Assembly (NCBI RefSeq): GCF_900114875.1
Contig: NZ_FPKW01000014.1
Span: 1-64,000, forward strand
Reading direction: 5' to 3'
DNA length: 64,000 nucleotides
DNA from: Chryseobacterium limigenitum
Lineage (GTDB): Bacteria > Bacteroidota > Bacteroidia > Flavobacteriales > Weeksellaceae
Below, one piece after another: positions 16,867 through 24,870 of the stretch. Below the pieces are notes generated by a model. That model worked only from the letters and a program-made list of their open reading frames with translations, searched no databases and was not told where the DNA came from. Within the stretch, counting starts at the first letter, position 1, and each line of letters opens with the position of its first letter. Position numbers and translations under genes: made by a program.

Positions 16867-16939
16867 TGATTCATAGTGTAATTGGTCAGCACACAAGACT
16901 TTGACTCTTGTTGTTCAGGTTCAAGTCCTGATGAATCAA
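16867..16939 (+). tRNA. tRNA-Gln (TTG)
   Basis: Acceptor TGATTCA/TGAATCA, D-stem GTGT/GCAC with a G.U, anticodon stem CAAGA/TCTTG with loop CTTTGAC, T-arm TCAGG/CCTGA. Last tRNA of the array, 120 bases before the first protein gene. Confidence 0.9.
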
Positions 16940-17059
16940 CAGAAAAATAGAAATTAGAAACTAGAGGTTAGAAATTAGAAAAGCAACCGCAAGTAAAAAT
17001 CATTTATCAATGATCATTTATGAATTATAAAAAGTATAAAACTTAAACATGTAGAAAAA

Positions 17060-17545
17060 ATGGAAACGCAACAACAAACATGGCAAAACATGACAGGAAA
17101 ATTTTTCCAACATTCTATCACACAGCTGGTAGAAGAAGCCATCATCCGCGAACAGGCAAATGGACACCGACTTAAAGTGTGTGTGGGTTCAGACTCCCAC
17201 GTTTATGGTGACGCCATTAATTATGCTACGGCAGTGGTCTTTATTCGTGAAGGAAAAGGAGCGTTTACCTTTATCAGAAAAGAAAGAGAAATACAGAATA
17301 TCAGTATCAAAGAGCGAATGTTGAACGAGGTCAACAAATCCGTAGAAATCGCCTATGCAATTTGCTCTATTCTGGAAACTTATGATGTGGAAATGGAGGT
17401 ACACGCAGACATTAACACGGATCCTGATTTTAAATCCAACGTTGCTTTGAAAGATGCAATGGGATATATTCTGGGAATGGGATATGTGTTTAAAGCAAAA
17501 CCTTATGCATTTGCAAGTTCCAATTGTGCTGATATGATGGTGTAA
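17060..17545 (+). CDS. YkuK/DUF458-type RNase H-like protein
   Basis: 161 residues with the YkuK pattern: VCVGSDSHVYGDAINYATAV (acidic residue in a first RNase H-like strand), GKGAFTFIRKE, ISIKERMLNEVNKSVEIAYA, then MEVHADINTDPDFKSN and DAMGYILGMGYVFKAKPYAF, ending in ASSNCADMMV. The family has an RNase H fold and is predicted to be a nuclease; its substrate is not established. First protein gene after the tRNA array and in the same direction, followed by RNA-repair genes, which supports a role in RNA processing. Confidence 0.85.
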   Translation: METQQQTWQNMTGKFFQHSITQLVEEAIIREQANGHRLKVCVGSDSHVYGDAINYATAVVFIREGKGAFTFIRKEREIQNISIKERMLNEVNKSVEIAYAICSILETYDVEMEVHADINTDPDFKSNVALKDAMGYILGMGYVFKAKPYAFASSNCADMMV

Positions 17546-17548
17546 TAA

Positions 17549-17627
17549 AGAGGAAAGCGGGATGTGAGAAGCTTGAAGTTTTTAACAGTATGATATTAAC
17601 TTCCGCATCCCGCTTCCAACTTCCATC
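17549..17627. repeat. Inverted intergenic repeat
   Basis: GGAAAGCGGGATG on the left is mirrored by CATCCCGCTTCC on the right. The same vocabulary recurs at 21912-21996 (CTGGAAATCTGAAGCTGGAG with CTTCCAGCC) and half of it at 47136-47180, indicating a dispersed palindromic family. Confidence 0.55.
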
Positions 17628-17644
17628 CAAAAAAAATAAAAAAA

Positions 17645-18457
17645 ATGAAAACAATTTTAATCATCAACGGAGAAAAATACTGGAGCAATTATTTTGCAGG
17701 ATTTAATGTAGTTCAGAAGAAAGTTCAGAATTCAGAATTTATCGTAAAAGATGCTGAATTGTACGTAATTGATGCTGATGGTGTCTGCAAACCGGATGTT
17801 ATTTTTTGGAGATTGGGAGCTGTAAATCCTGAAGCTAAACACAGAAATATTTTGGAATTAATTGAATATTCTGGGATTCCTTGTGTGAATTCAGCTTCAA
17901 CATTATTAATGGGTTATGAAAGATTATCGATGTTAAATAGGTTGAAAAAACTTGGATTACCTGTTATTGATTTTAATGTAGCAACCAATACAACTCAACT
18001 GAAAAATATGGAAATGCAGTTTCCTTTTGTGGTTAAAGTTGGAAATCATCACGGTGGATACGGGAAAAGTCTGGTGTCTACCGATGAACACTGGGAAGAA
18101 CTGAAAGATTTACTGTTTATCCATCAGGATTATGTGACGACAGAGAAATTTATTAACTATAAATATGACATTCGGTATCTGGCTATAAATGATAAAGTAT
18201 GGGCGATGAAAAGAAAGGGCAAATATTGGAAAGCTAATTCTTTAACCCAAGAATATCAACTCATCGAGCCGGAAAAAGAATGGATAGAAAAAGTAAAACT
18301 ATTACAGGAAAACATCAAAGCAGATATTGTTGCAATTGATGTTCTGGAAACAGAAAACGGAGAAAAAATTATTTTAGAATACAACGATATTCCGGGACTT
18401 TCAGGGTTTCCTGAAGATGCAAAAATGGAATTATCAAGTATTGTAAAGAGTAAATAA
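17645..18457 (+). CDS. ATP-grasp protein, RimK-like
   Basis: 270 residues. Layout is that of ATP-grasp ligases: a pre-ATP-grasp domain (to about residue 95) with PDVIFWRLGAVNPEA, an LNRLKKLGLPVIDF linker helix, FPFVVKVGNHHGGYGKSLV at 125-143 (ATP-binding Lys and Gly-rich loop), a TTEKFINYKYDIRYLAIND strand and the metal-binding AIDVLETENGEKIILEYND at the end. Such enzymes form amide-type bonds through an acyl phosphate. The substrate is unknown. It is followed by a second, divergent ATP-grasp gene and by the RNA ligase cluster. Confidence 0.8.
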   Translation: MKTILIINGEKYWSNYFAGFNVVQKKVQNSEFIVKDAELYVIDADGVCKPDVIFWRLGAVNPEAKHRNILELIEYSGIPCVNSASTLLMGYERLSMLNRLKKLGLPVIDFNVATNTTQLKNMEMQFPFVVKVGNHHGGYGKSLVSTDEHWEELKDLLFIHQDYVTTEKFINYKYDIRYLAINDKVWAMKRKGKYWKANSLTQEYQLIEPEKEWIEKVKLLQENIKADIVAIDVLETENGEKIILEYNDIPGLSGFPEDAKMELSSIVKSK

Positions 18458-18470
18458 AAAGAACCATAAA

Positions 18471-18484
18471 AACTAATAACCATG
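18471..18484 (+). promoter_or_regulatory. Leader motif AACTAATAACCATG
   Basis: Identical AACTAATAACCAT strings occur here, at 24813-24825 and 27541-27553; only here is the following base G, giving a start codon. Related AGTAACCATG and CAATAACCATG precede Ro60 (25993) and a leader ORF (28832). Possibly a shared translation-initiation context. Confidence 0.4.
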
Positions 18485-19258
18485 TATTTTTTAGTTCAGG
18501 CTAATGTATATTTAGATCCCGATCATTACAAAATTTTTGATGCCTTTGAAGAGTTAAATATTGATTATAATGTAATTAATATTCCTCCAACCGCAGAAAA
18601 AATTGATTTCGAAACATACAGAAAAGATGTTTTCGTGTATGGCTCGGTGACGATTGCACGATTGGCAAAACAAAATACAGACTGGTTTCCCGGTTCTTTT
18701 TACGGAGGTAATCATATGTATGAAGTATATTCTAAATATTATGGTGAAAACCTTCTCAATTACAAAGTTTCCGTTCACAAAATTTCAGAAGAATTGATCT
18801 GGAAAAATGATGAACTCAAATTTATTAAACCTTACAACGAAGCTAAAATTTTTACAGGAAAAGTTTTCAGCGAACCGGAATGGAAAGATTTCGTTTTTGA
18901 ATCACTGGCAAATAAATTCAACAGAATTACAGAAGATTCTCTGGTTCAGATTTCGGAAGCAAAACGGACGATTAAAGAAGCTAGACTTTGGATTGTTGGC
19001 GGACAGATTATCGATGCAGGATATTATAAATTTAATGATAATGCGCCTTTCGAAGAAAAAGTTTCAGTAGACGGATTGAGTTTCGCTAATGAAATGATCG
19101 AACTTTTCAATCTTGAAGAAGCCTTTGTAATGGATATTTGTTTAACGGATGAAGGTTGGAAAATTGTTGAAATAAATTGTATCAACAGCTCCGGATTTTA
19201 TCCAAATACCAATGTGAAAAGTATTATCAAGGCATTGAATGTTTACTTTTCCAATTAA
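18482..19258 (+). CDS. R2K-clade ATP-grasp protein (DUF4343-like)
   Basis: 258 residues. It resembles the DUF4343 / R2K-clade ATP-grasp proteins: YFLVQANVYLDPDHYKIFDA at the start, FVYGSVTIARLAKQ, WFPGSFYGGNHMYEVYSKYY, then EARLWIVGGQIIDAGYYKF and a C-terminal EEAFVMDICLTDEGWKIVEI and NCINSSGFY with the metal-binding Asp, Glu and Asn. The clade has been linked by comparative genomics to RNA repair and phage genomes. Starts 24 bases after the preceding ATP-grasp gene; the next gene starts 11 bases after it. Confidence 0.78.
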   Translation: MYFLVQANVYLDPDHYKIFDAFEELNIDYNVINIPPTAEKIDFETYRKDVFVYGSVTIARLAKQNTDWFPGSFYGGNHMYEVYSKYYGENLLNYKVSVHKISEELIWKNDELKFIKPYNEAKIFTGKVFSEPEWKDFVFESLANKFNRITEDSLVQISEAKRTIKEARLWIVGGQIIDAGYYKFNDNAPFEEKVSVDGLSFANEMIELFNLEEAFVMDICLTDEGWKIVEINCINSSGFYPNTNVKSIIKALNVYFSN

Positions 19259-19269
19259 AAAGTATAGCA

Positions 19270-19641
19270 ATGGAACTTACAAAAAGATTACTATTTCTGG
19301 ATGATATAAGATATCCGATCGAGGCGTATCATTATACAAAACAGGATATTTTCCTCAGAAAAGATTGGCATATCGTTCGAAATTACGAACAGTTTGTCAA
19401 CAGGATTTTGGAAAAAGGACTTCCGGAAATGATTTCTTTTGACCACGACCTTGCCGATGAACATTATTTTGAACCGGATTCTCAGGAATTGGTTGAAAAG
19501 ACAGGCTACGATTGTGCAAAATGGTTGGTAGAATATTGCATGGATAACTATTTAGACTTGCCAAAATTCTACTGCCACTCAATGAATCCTGTTGGAAAGG
19601 AAAATATTGAAGGACTTTTAAAGAATTTCAAAAACTATTAA
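19270..19641 (+). CDS. cREC: cyclic-phosphate processing receiver-like protein
   Basis: 123 residues from the ATG at 19270; a longer frame from 19177 overlaps the upstream gene and is not needed. Pattern RLLFLDDIRYPIEAYHY (receiver-like double Asp), DWHIVRNYEQFVNRILEKGL, MISFDHDLADEHYF, TGYDCAKWLVEYCM and FYCHSMNPVGKENIEGLL matches the cREC family, receiver-like domains predicted to process 2',3'-cyclic phosphate ends during RNA repair. The conserved His, Asp and Ser/Asn residues (FDHDL, CHSMNP) would form the active site. It sits directly before the RNA ligase, which needs repaired ends. Confidence 0.82.
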   Translation: MELTKRLLFLDDIRYPIEAYHYTKQDIFLRKDWHIVRNYEQFVNRILEKGLPEMISFDHDLADEHYFEPDSQELVEKTGYDCAKWLVEYCMDNYLDLPKFYCHSMNPVGKENIEGLLKNFKNY

Positions 19642-19653
19642 AAATTTAAAAAA

Positions 19654-20667
19654 ATGATTTTCAAAACATATAACTCTATAGAAAATGCTTACCAGGCCCG
19701 CGTGATCGATCAGATCAGGTTGCGGGGTTTTGGAGATGAGGTTTTCATCGTCCAGGAAAAGGTTCACGGTGCTAATTTCTCTTTCTTTACCGATGGAAAG
19801 GAAATTAAGATAGCTAAAAGAACCGCTTTCATCGAAAAGGATGAAAAATTCTATAACGCCCATCAAATTTTAGAACGTTACAGAAAAAATGTCATTAATG
19901 TGTTCCAAAGAGTGAAAACTATTTTCCCGGATTTGGAAACTGTAGTAATCTACGGAGAATTGTTCGGGGGTGGTTACAAACATAAAGAAGTAGAAGCTGT
20001 AAAGGATGCTGTGAAAGTACAAAAAGGTATTGATTATGCACCTTACAATGAATTTTATGGATTTGATATTAAGTTGAATGGCACTACTTATTTGGATACA
20101 GATTTGGTCAACCAAATTTTCGAAGAAACCGGATTTTTCTATGCAAAAATCTTATTTCAAGGGACTTTGGAAGATGCTCTGAAATTTCCTAATGTTTTCG
20201 ATTCTAAAATTCCGGCTTGGTTGGGATTACCTGAAATCGAGAATAATATGTGTGAAGGAACTATTGTCAAAACATTGAAAACCAAATATTTTGGAAACGG
20301 CTCAAGAATCATTTTAAAAAATAAAAATGAGAAATGGATCGAAAAATCTAAAATGGTTAAAAAAGACAGACCTAATCAAAAGGAAGTTCATTTTAGCGAA
20401 AATGCTCAGAATATTTGGGAAGAAATCCAAAAATATGCAACCGCAAACAGATTGAATAACGTTGTCAGCAAGATCGGTGAATTTGAACCCAGAATGATTG
20501 GCAAAGTGATTGGCCTTTTTTCACAGGACATTTTGGAGGATTTCGAAAAAGATTTCCCGAAAGTTTTCGCAACTATAGAAAAAGCTGAACAAAAAAGAAT
20601 CAATAAAAAATTGAATTCTTTAGTAATTGATTTTATAAAAGAAGAGTTGATGACTCTTAAAGTTTAG
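19654..20667 (+). CDS. RNA ligase, T4 Rnl2 family
   Basis: 337 residues, full-length relative to T4 Rnl2 (334). Nucleotidyltransferase motif I EKVHGAN with nucleophile Lys36, KRTAFI at 54-59, motif III YGELFGGG at 99-106, motif IIIa YGFDI at 134-138, motif IV EGTIVK at 200-205 and motif V around LKNKNEKW at 220-227. The C-terminal domain keeps the Rnl2 signature NRLNNVVSKIGE and IGKVIGLFSQDILED. Such ligases seal 3'-OH/5'-phosphate nicks in duplex RNA. It lies 12 bases after the cREC gene. RNA repair, for instance of cleaved tRNAs, is the likely role. Confidence 0.93.
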   Translation: MIFKTYNSIENAYQARVIDQIRLRGFGDEVFIVQEKVHGANFSFFTDGKEIKIAKRTAFIEKDEKFYNAHQILERYRKNVINVFQRVKTIFPDLETVVIYGELFGGGYKHKEVEAVKDAVKVQKGIDYAPYNEFYGFDIKLNGTTYLDTDLVNQIFEETGFFYAKILFQGTLEDALKFPNVFDSKIPAWLGLPEIENNMCEGTIVKTLKTKYFGNGSRIILKNKNEKWIEKSKMVKKDRPNQKEVHFSENAQNIWEEIQKYATANRLNNVVSKIGEFEPRMIGKVIGLFSQDILEDFEKDFPKVFATIEKAEQKRINKKLNSLVIDFIKEELMTLKV

Positions 20668-20723
20668 TTTCGGTAATTTATTATCGAAACTTTTTATGTA
20701 AATATTAAAAACAAATTAAAAAA

Positions 20724-21287
20724 ATGAAACCCAATATATTTTTTACTGCAGACCATCATTTTGGTCATGAAAATATTATAAAATTTTCCGAAAGACCTTT
20801 TGAGTCTTTGGAACAAATGAATGAAGAACTCATCAAAAGATGGAATGACAAAGTTGGTATCAATGATACGGTCTACCATTTAGGAGATGTGAGTTTAGGA
20901 AAACCGGATTTTACTAAAGAAATTTTGGATAGATTGAACGGAAATATCCATTTAATAAAAGGCAATCATGAAGGTGCGGCATTGGCATATCCTAAACGAT
21001 TTGATTCAGTAAGAGATTATCACGAATTAAAAATTGATGAACCGGAGAATGACAACGGCAAACAAAAAATCATTCTTTTTCATTACGCCATGCGCACCTG
21101 GAATGGTTCACATCGCGGAGTTTGGCAACTCTACGGGCATTCTCACGGAACATTACCGGATGATGAAATGGCTTTAAGCATTGATGTTGGAGTAGATTGT
21201 TATAATTTTTGCCCAATATCTTACGAAGAAGTCAAGAAATTGATGAAGAAGAAAAAATGGACACCGCCTTTTGCGCCGAGAAGCTAA
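20724..21287 (+). CDS. Calcineurin-like metallophosphoesterase
   Basis: 187 residues of the small phage-type metallophosphoesterase group: FTADHHFGHENII (metal ligands D-x-H), YHLGDVSLG, LIKGNHE, a FHYAMRTW block and YGHSHG near the C-terminus. All five usual metal-binding motifs are present. Such enzymes remove phosphates from nucleic acids or nucleotides; here it could trim 2',3'-cyclic or 3'-phosphate ends for the ligase. It follows the ligase gene by 56 bases. Confidence 0.88.
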   Translation: MKPNIFFTADHHFGHENIIKFSERPFESLEQMNEELIKRWNDKVGINDTVYHLGDVSLGKPDFTKEILDRLNGNIHLIKGNHEGAALAYPKRFDSVRDYHELKIDEPENDNGKQKIILFHYAMRTWNGSHRGVWQLYGHSHGTLPDDEMALSIDVGVDCYNFCPISYEEVKKLMKKKKWTPPFAPRS

Positions 21288-21364
21288 TATGAGTAATAAA
21301 TAATTGGCAATGAGTAATGTGAAGATCATTTATCATTTACCAATTATCATTTATTAAATTAATT

Positions 21365-21910
21365 ATGAAAACAACAAACGAAATATTAATCGTCGACTTA
21401 GAAGCCACATGTTGGGAAAACGACAGGATTCCAATTGGTCAAAAAGTCGATATTATAGAAATAGGAATTTGCGAATTAAATAGAACAACGAAAGCAATTT
21501 CCAAGAAACAAAGCATTTATGTAATTCCAGAAAGGTCTAAAATCAGTAAATTTTGTACTGAACTTACAGGAATTACGCCGCAAATGATAAAAGAAAAAGG
21601 AATTCATTTCGAAGAAGCCTGCGAGAAAATCAGAGATGAATATGATTCAGCTTCTCTTACTTGGGCGGGTTTTGGAAATTTTGATAAAGAGCAGATCATG
21701 GAACAATGTGATTATCTCGGCATTGAAAATCCTTTTTCTGAAAATTATTTAAATATAATGCATCAATTCAAAGGATATAACGGACTTCATAAAATGATGG
21801 GTTTAAAAAGAGCCCTGAAGTTTCTGAATATGGATTTTGAAGGAAATCATCACAGCGGAGCAGACGATGCTTACAATGCAGCTAAAATTTTGAGAGAAAT
21901 TTTGGAATAA
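21365..21910 (+). CDS. DEDDh 3'-5' exonuclease, paralogue 1
   Basis: 181 residues. Exo I motif VDLEATCW with Asp11 and Glu13, Exo II WAGFGNFDKEQ with Asp107, Exo III HHSGADDAYNAA with His163 and Asp167 or Asp168. The ATCW variant is typical of ERI1/KapD-like exonucleases, which act on RNA. The next gene encodes a close paralogue. Likely trims RNA ends in the repair cluster. Confidence 0.88.
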   Translation: MKTTNEILIVDLEATCWENDRIPIGQKVDIIEIGICELNRTTKAISKKQSIYVIPERSKISKFCTELTGITPQMIKEKGIHFEEACEKIRDEYDSASLTWAGFGNFDKEQIMEQCDYLGIENPFSENYLNIMHQFKGYNGLHKMMGLKRALKFLNMDFEGNHHSGADDAYNAAKILREILE

Positions 21911-22013
21911 CCTTGGGCTGGAAATCTGAAGCTGGAGGCAGGAAGTGAATTACGTACTGTAAAACTTCCCTCTTCCCGCACCCATCTTCCAGCCTTTTAA
22001 AACATTTAAAAAA

Positions 22014-22565
22014 GTGAAAACAACAGACAATATATTAATTATAGACCTTGAAGCCACGTGTTGGGATGACCGCCCGCCGAGAGGTCAGGAAAGTGAAATC
22101 ATAGAAATCGGAGTTTGCCTTATGGATGCAAAAACCGGTAAGATTTCGCAAAATGAGGGAATTTTAGTGAAACCTCAATATTCAAAAGTAAGTCCGTTTT
22201 GTACGGAACTGACTTCCATTACTCAGAAAATGCTTGATGAAGAAGGCATTTTGCTTGAAGATGCTTTAGATATTCTAAGAGCAGAATACGATTCTGAAGA
22301 TGTGACTTGGGCAAGTTATGGAAATTATGATTTGAATATGCTTCAAAATCAGGCAAGAAGATTCAATGTCGATTATCCTTTGAGTGATGATCATATCAAT
22401 GTGAAAACATTATTCGGAGAATTGCATCCGACCGTTCGTAAAAGTGTAGGAATGGCAAGAGCTTTAGGCGAACTGAATTTTAAGCTTGAAGGTACACATC
22501 ACAGAGGTGTAGATGATGCCAAAAATATTGCGAAGATTTTACATTGGTGTTTACAACAAAATTAA
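22014..22565 (+). CDS. DEDDh 3'-5' exonuclease, paralogue 2
   Basis: 183 residues from a GTG start (22014); no ATG alternative gives a full N-terminus. Motifs IIDLEATCWDD, SYGNYDLNM and THHRGVDDAKNIAKI parallel the first copy, so the pair arose by tandem duplication and diverged. The intervening 103 bases hold a palindromic repeat. A hairpin terminator follows the stop. Confidence 0.86.
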   Translation: MKTTDNILIIDLEATCWDDRPPRGQESEIIEIGVCLMDAKTGKISQNEGILVKPQYSKVSPFCTELTSITQKMLDEEGILLEDALDILRAEYDSEDVTWASYGNYDLNMLQNQARRFNVDYPLSDDHINVKTLFGELHPTVRKSVGMARALGELNFKLEGTHHRGVDDAKNIAKILHWCLQQN

Positions 22566-22597
22566 TGTAACAATTTAGCAATGTAGAAATATAACAA

Positions 22598-22626
22598 TGG
22601 CTTCCTTTTATAGGGAGTTTTTTTAT
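22598..22626 (+). terminator. Intrinsic terminator after exonuclease 2
   Basis: CTTCC pairs with GGGAG (one G.U) across TTTTATA, followed by seven T residues. Ends the repair operon. Confidence 0.6.
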
Positions 22627-22810
22627 CGACATAGGAAAATGTAGCGTTAAGAAAATTAAAAATTAATCCGTTAAGAAATTCCCACTGTTTGAAGCGCGAG
22701 ACAAATTTTGAACCGTAGAACAAATATTCAATTCGCGCAAGTTTTGGGGATTTTAGGATTAAATTTTAATTTTTAGCGAAAGTTTCCAAGTCTTGAACTT
22801 TTGTTTCTTT
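22626..22810. repeat. Direct repeat flanking the slipin-Ro60 segment, copy 1
   Basis: Starts ATCGACATAGGAAAATGTAG and ends near GTTTCCAAGTCTTGAA; contains CTGTTTGAAGCGCGA and TTCGCGCAAGTTTT arms that can pair. The second copy is at 28331-28512 in the same direction. The two copies are roughly 80 percent alike by eye and are 5.7 kb apart. Confidence 0.65.
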
Positions 22811-22879
22811 TGTTTGACTACGTCGAATCTTCGATTTCAAGACAAAAGAAAATTATAAAAAAATCACATTAAAATATTC

Positions 22880-22915
22880 TACGCAAAAACACTGCGTACT
22901 AAAGCCATTACTTTG
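22880..22915 (+). promoter_or_regulatory. Promoter with TACGCA-N7-TGCGTA element (Y RNA/slipin)
   Basis: TACGCA at 22880-22885 and TGCGTA at 22893-22898 form an inverted repeat with a 7-base spacer. Nine bases later comes TTACTTTG (22908-22915), a -7 box. Spacing is identical to the promoters at 3998, 25903 and 28783. Confidence 0.65.
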
Positions 22916-23023
22916 CATCATCAAAACAAAACAACACTAAAATTTTGAAAAACAGATTTTAGTCAAAATATCAGGCGAGTCTTGTTGAGTGTTTCTGTAT
23001 AGCACCATTGCAGGAGATTTTGT

Positions 23024-23296
23024 TGAGAAACATTATTTTTTTCTGTTCAACTTGACTTGAAGGTTTCGGAATTTTCCAAAAAATTTCACACGGCTCTATA
23101 GGTTGAAGGTTCGAGTCCTTCTATTTCCAAAATGGGAATATAGTTCAATGGGTAGAACAATAGATTTTTAGCACAGGTTCGAATCCTGTCTTCACTTCGG
23201 GTGAAGTAGCTCAGTTGGTTAGAGCACTACACTGTCACTGTAGGTTGAAAATAGACTCAAAATCTATTTTTTATTAGAGTTTTTGAATGTTTCTCA
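23024..23296 (+). ncRNA. Y-RNA-like transcript with two permuted tRNA modules
   Basis: TGAGAAACATT (23024-23034) is exactly complementary to AATGTTTCTCA (23286-23296), and CTCTA/TAGAG forms a second stem. Inside are two modules, each in the order T-arm, hairpin made of acceptor 3' strand plus acceptor 5' strand, D-arm. Module 1: GAAGG-TTCGAGT-CCTTC, TATTTCC/GGGAATA, GTTC/GAAC. Module 2: ACAGG-TTCGAAT-CCTGT, CTTCAC-TTCGG-GTGAAG, GCTC/GAGC, then an anticodon-like hairpin CTACA/TGTAG; it is closed by AATAGATTTT/AAAATCTATT (10 bp). This permuted, stem-closed order is the architecture of tRNA-mimicking bacterial Y RNAs, which bind Ro60. Ro60 is encoded 2.7 kb downstream. Confidence 0.72.
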
Positions 23297-23711
23297 TTAA
23301 AAAACATTCGTTATGGGAAAATTTGAGTTTTTTTCAGTTGCTGAATCAACATTTTGAAAAAGCTTGTAAGAAAAGATTTTTTCTGAAAATAAAATTTAGT
23401 TGATGAATAGGCAATAATTGGACTGAATTTTCTAAGAAGGACGATTTTCCGCGTGAGCGATGGTAACGGATACCCCGCAGTGAAGAGCCGAAAGGCGATG
23501 AACGAGGAGTAGAAGTGAACGTAGCGACCCGAGTTGTTGCTTTCAGCGATGGCAAGGGACACGCCCAAGATCTGATTCATTAGAAAATAAGTTTAAAATA
23601 CTATTCTGAAATGAAAGAAATTTCATGAAAAACTTTCCTTCCGCCATTTTTGGAAGAGAGAATCTCGAATTTTTCTTTTTTAATTAAAATTAATAACACT
23701 TAAAATAAAAT
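23297..23711. other. Non-coding stretch before slipin with GC-richer element
   Basis: No convincing ORF. About 23449-23580 is richer in GC and contains GCGTGAGCGATGG, GATACCCCGCAGTGAAGAGC, GCGACCCGAGTTGTTGCTTT and GGGACACGCCC. This looks like a dispersed Chryseobacterium-type repeat or a structured RNA; only one copy is present in the window. The slipin gene follows. Confidence 0.4.
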
Positions 23712-24812
23712 ATGATGTTTAAAAATGTACAAATTAAAGCGTATCAGGTTGGTTTGGTTTTCAAAAACCGAAACTTAATTGAGATCTTAAAAGAAGGGAA
23801 TCACTGGATTTTCGGTAATAAATCTGTGGAAGTTCATGAAATGAAAAACCAGTTTAAAACAACTGAAGACTTGAGTCTTTTATTGAAAAATGAAGGCTTG
23901 AATTCAATGTTGGAAATTGTAGACGTGAAAGATGGTGAAATTGTCTTGGTACAGGAAAACGGAATCTTCAAAGAAGTGTTGAATGTTGGTCAATATGCTT
24001 TCTGGAAAGGTGTTTTGAACAGGGAATTTCAAAAAGTCGACTTAACGAAAGTTGAGATCACAGAGAAAATTTCTAAAACAATTCTGGAAAATATGAAGTT
24101 GAAAAATTTCACAAGAAAGTTTGTGGTGACGAATCAATATAAAGGATTATTGTTAATTGACGGAAAATTAACCAAAGTTTTGGACGCCGGAACTTACTAT
24201 TTCTGGAACAACGAAATTTCTGTTGAAGTCAAAGCCATTGATATGCGTATGCAGCAAATGGAAATTGCAGGTCAGGAACTTTTGACGAAAGATAAAGCGA
24301 TGCTTCGTATCAATTTCTATGTGCGTTTTCAGGTGGAAAATATTGAAAAAGCGTTGATGGAAAATAAAGAATATGATAAGCAATTATATATTTTGATGCA
24401 ATTGGCTTTGCGTGAGTTCGTTGGAGCTTTGACGTTGGATGAATTGCTGGTAAAAAAAGATTCTGTAGGAAAAGAAATCCTTGAAAATCTTGGTAACAAA
24501 GCCGAAGATCTTGGTCTGAAAGCTTCTGATGCCGGAATCCGTGACGTAATCTTAACCGGAGAAATGAAAGAAATCATGAATCAGGTTTTGATCGCCGAGA
24601 AAAAAGCTCAGGCCAACAGCATTATGCGTCGTGAAGAAACCGCTTCCACAAGAAGTTTGCTGAACACCGCAAAACTGATGGAAGAAAACGAAGTCCTGTG
24701 GAAGCTGAAAGAAATGGAATATATGGAAAAGATCGCCGACAAAATTGGAGATATCACCGTTTCCGGAAACAGTAATATCCTTTCTCAGCTGAAAGAGATC
24801 TTTGCAAAATAA
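23712..24812 (+). CDS. Slipin / SPFH (band 7) family protein
   Basis: 366 residues. After an N-terminal part without an obvious membrane helix, residues about 130-300 form the SPFH fold: VVTNQYKGLLLIDGKLTKVL, VEVKAIDMRMQQMEIAGQEL, TKDKAMLRINFYVRFQV, ALREFVGALTLDELL, then the AxxDAGIRDVILTGEMKEIMNQV block and an AEKKAQANSIMRREETASTR coiled region. ATG at 23712 is preceded by a leader similar to other island genes. Slipins are repeatedly found next to RNA-repair and Ro genes; a membrane-scaffold role is inferred. It stands between the double Y-RNA and Ro60. Confidence 0.85.
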   Translation: MMFKNVQIKAYQVGLVFKNRNLIEILKEGNHWIFGNKSVEVHEMKNQFKTTEDLSLLLKNEGLNSMLEIVDVKDGEIVLVQENGIFKEVLNVGQYAFWKGVLNREFQKVDLTKVEITEKISKTILENMKLKNFTRKFVVTNQYKGLLLIDGKLTKVLDAGTYYFWNNEISVEVKAIDMRMQQMEIAGQELLTKDKAMLRINFYVRFQVENIEKALMENKEYDKQLYILMQLALREFVGALTLDELLVKKDSVGKEILENLGNKAEDLGLKASDAGIRDVILTGEMKEIMNQVLIAEKKAQANSIMRREETASTRSLLNTAKLMEENEVLWKLKEMEYMEKIADKIGDITVSGNSNILSQLKEIFAK

Positions 24813-24835
24813 AACTAATAACCATTATTATAAAG

Positions 24836-24864
24836 GCGGGTTTCTATAAAAGGAAGCCTGCTTT
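24836..24864 (+). terminator. Hairpin after slipin
   Basis: GCGGGTTTCT pairs with AGGAAGCCTGC over ATAAA with G.U pairs, followed by TTT. It may end the slipin transcript or be part of the RNA that follows. Confidence 0.45.
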
Positions 24865-24870
24865 ACAAAC

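Noticed and set aside
22880..22915. Sigma-54 promoter, as used for rtc-rsr genes in enterobacteria
   Set aside because: No GG/GC elements at the -24/-12 spacing; the sites end in the flavobacterial TAnnTTTG box instead.
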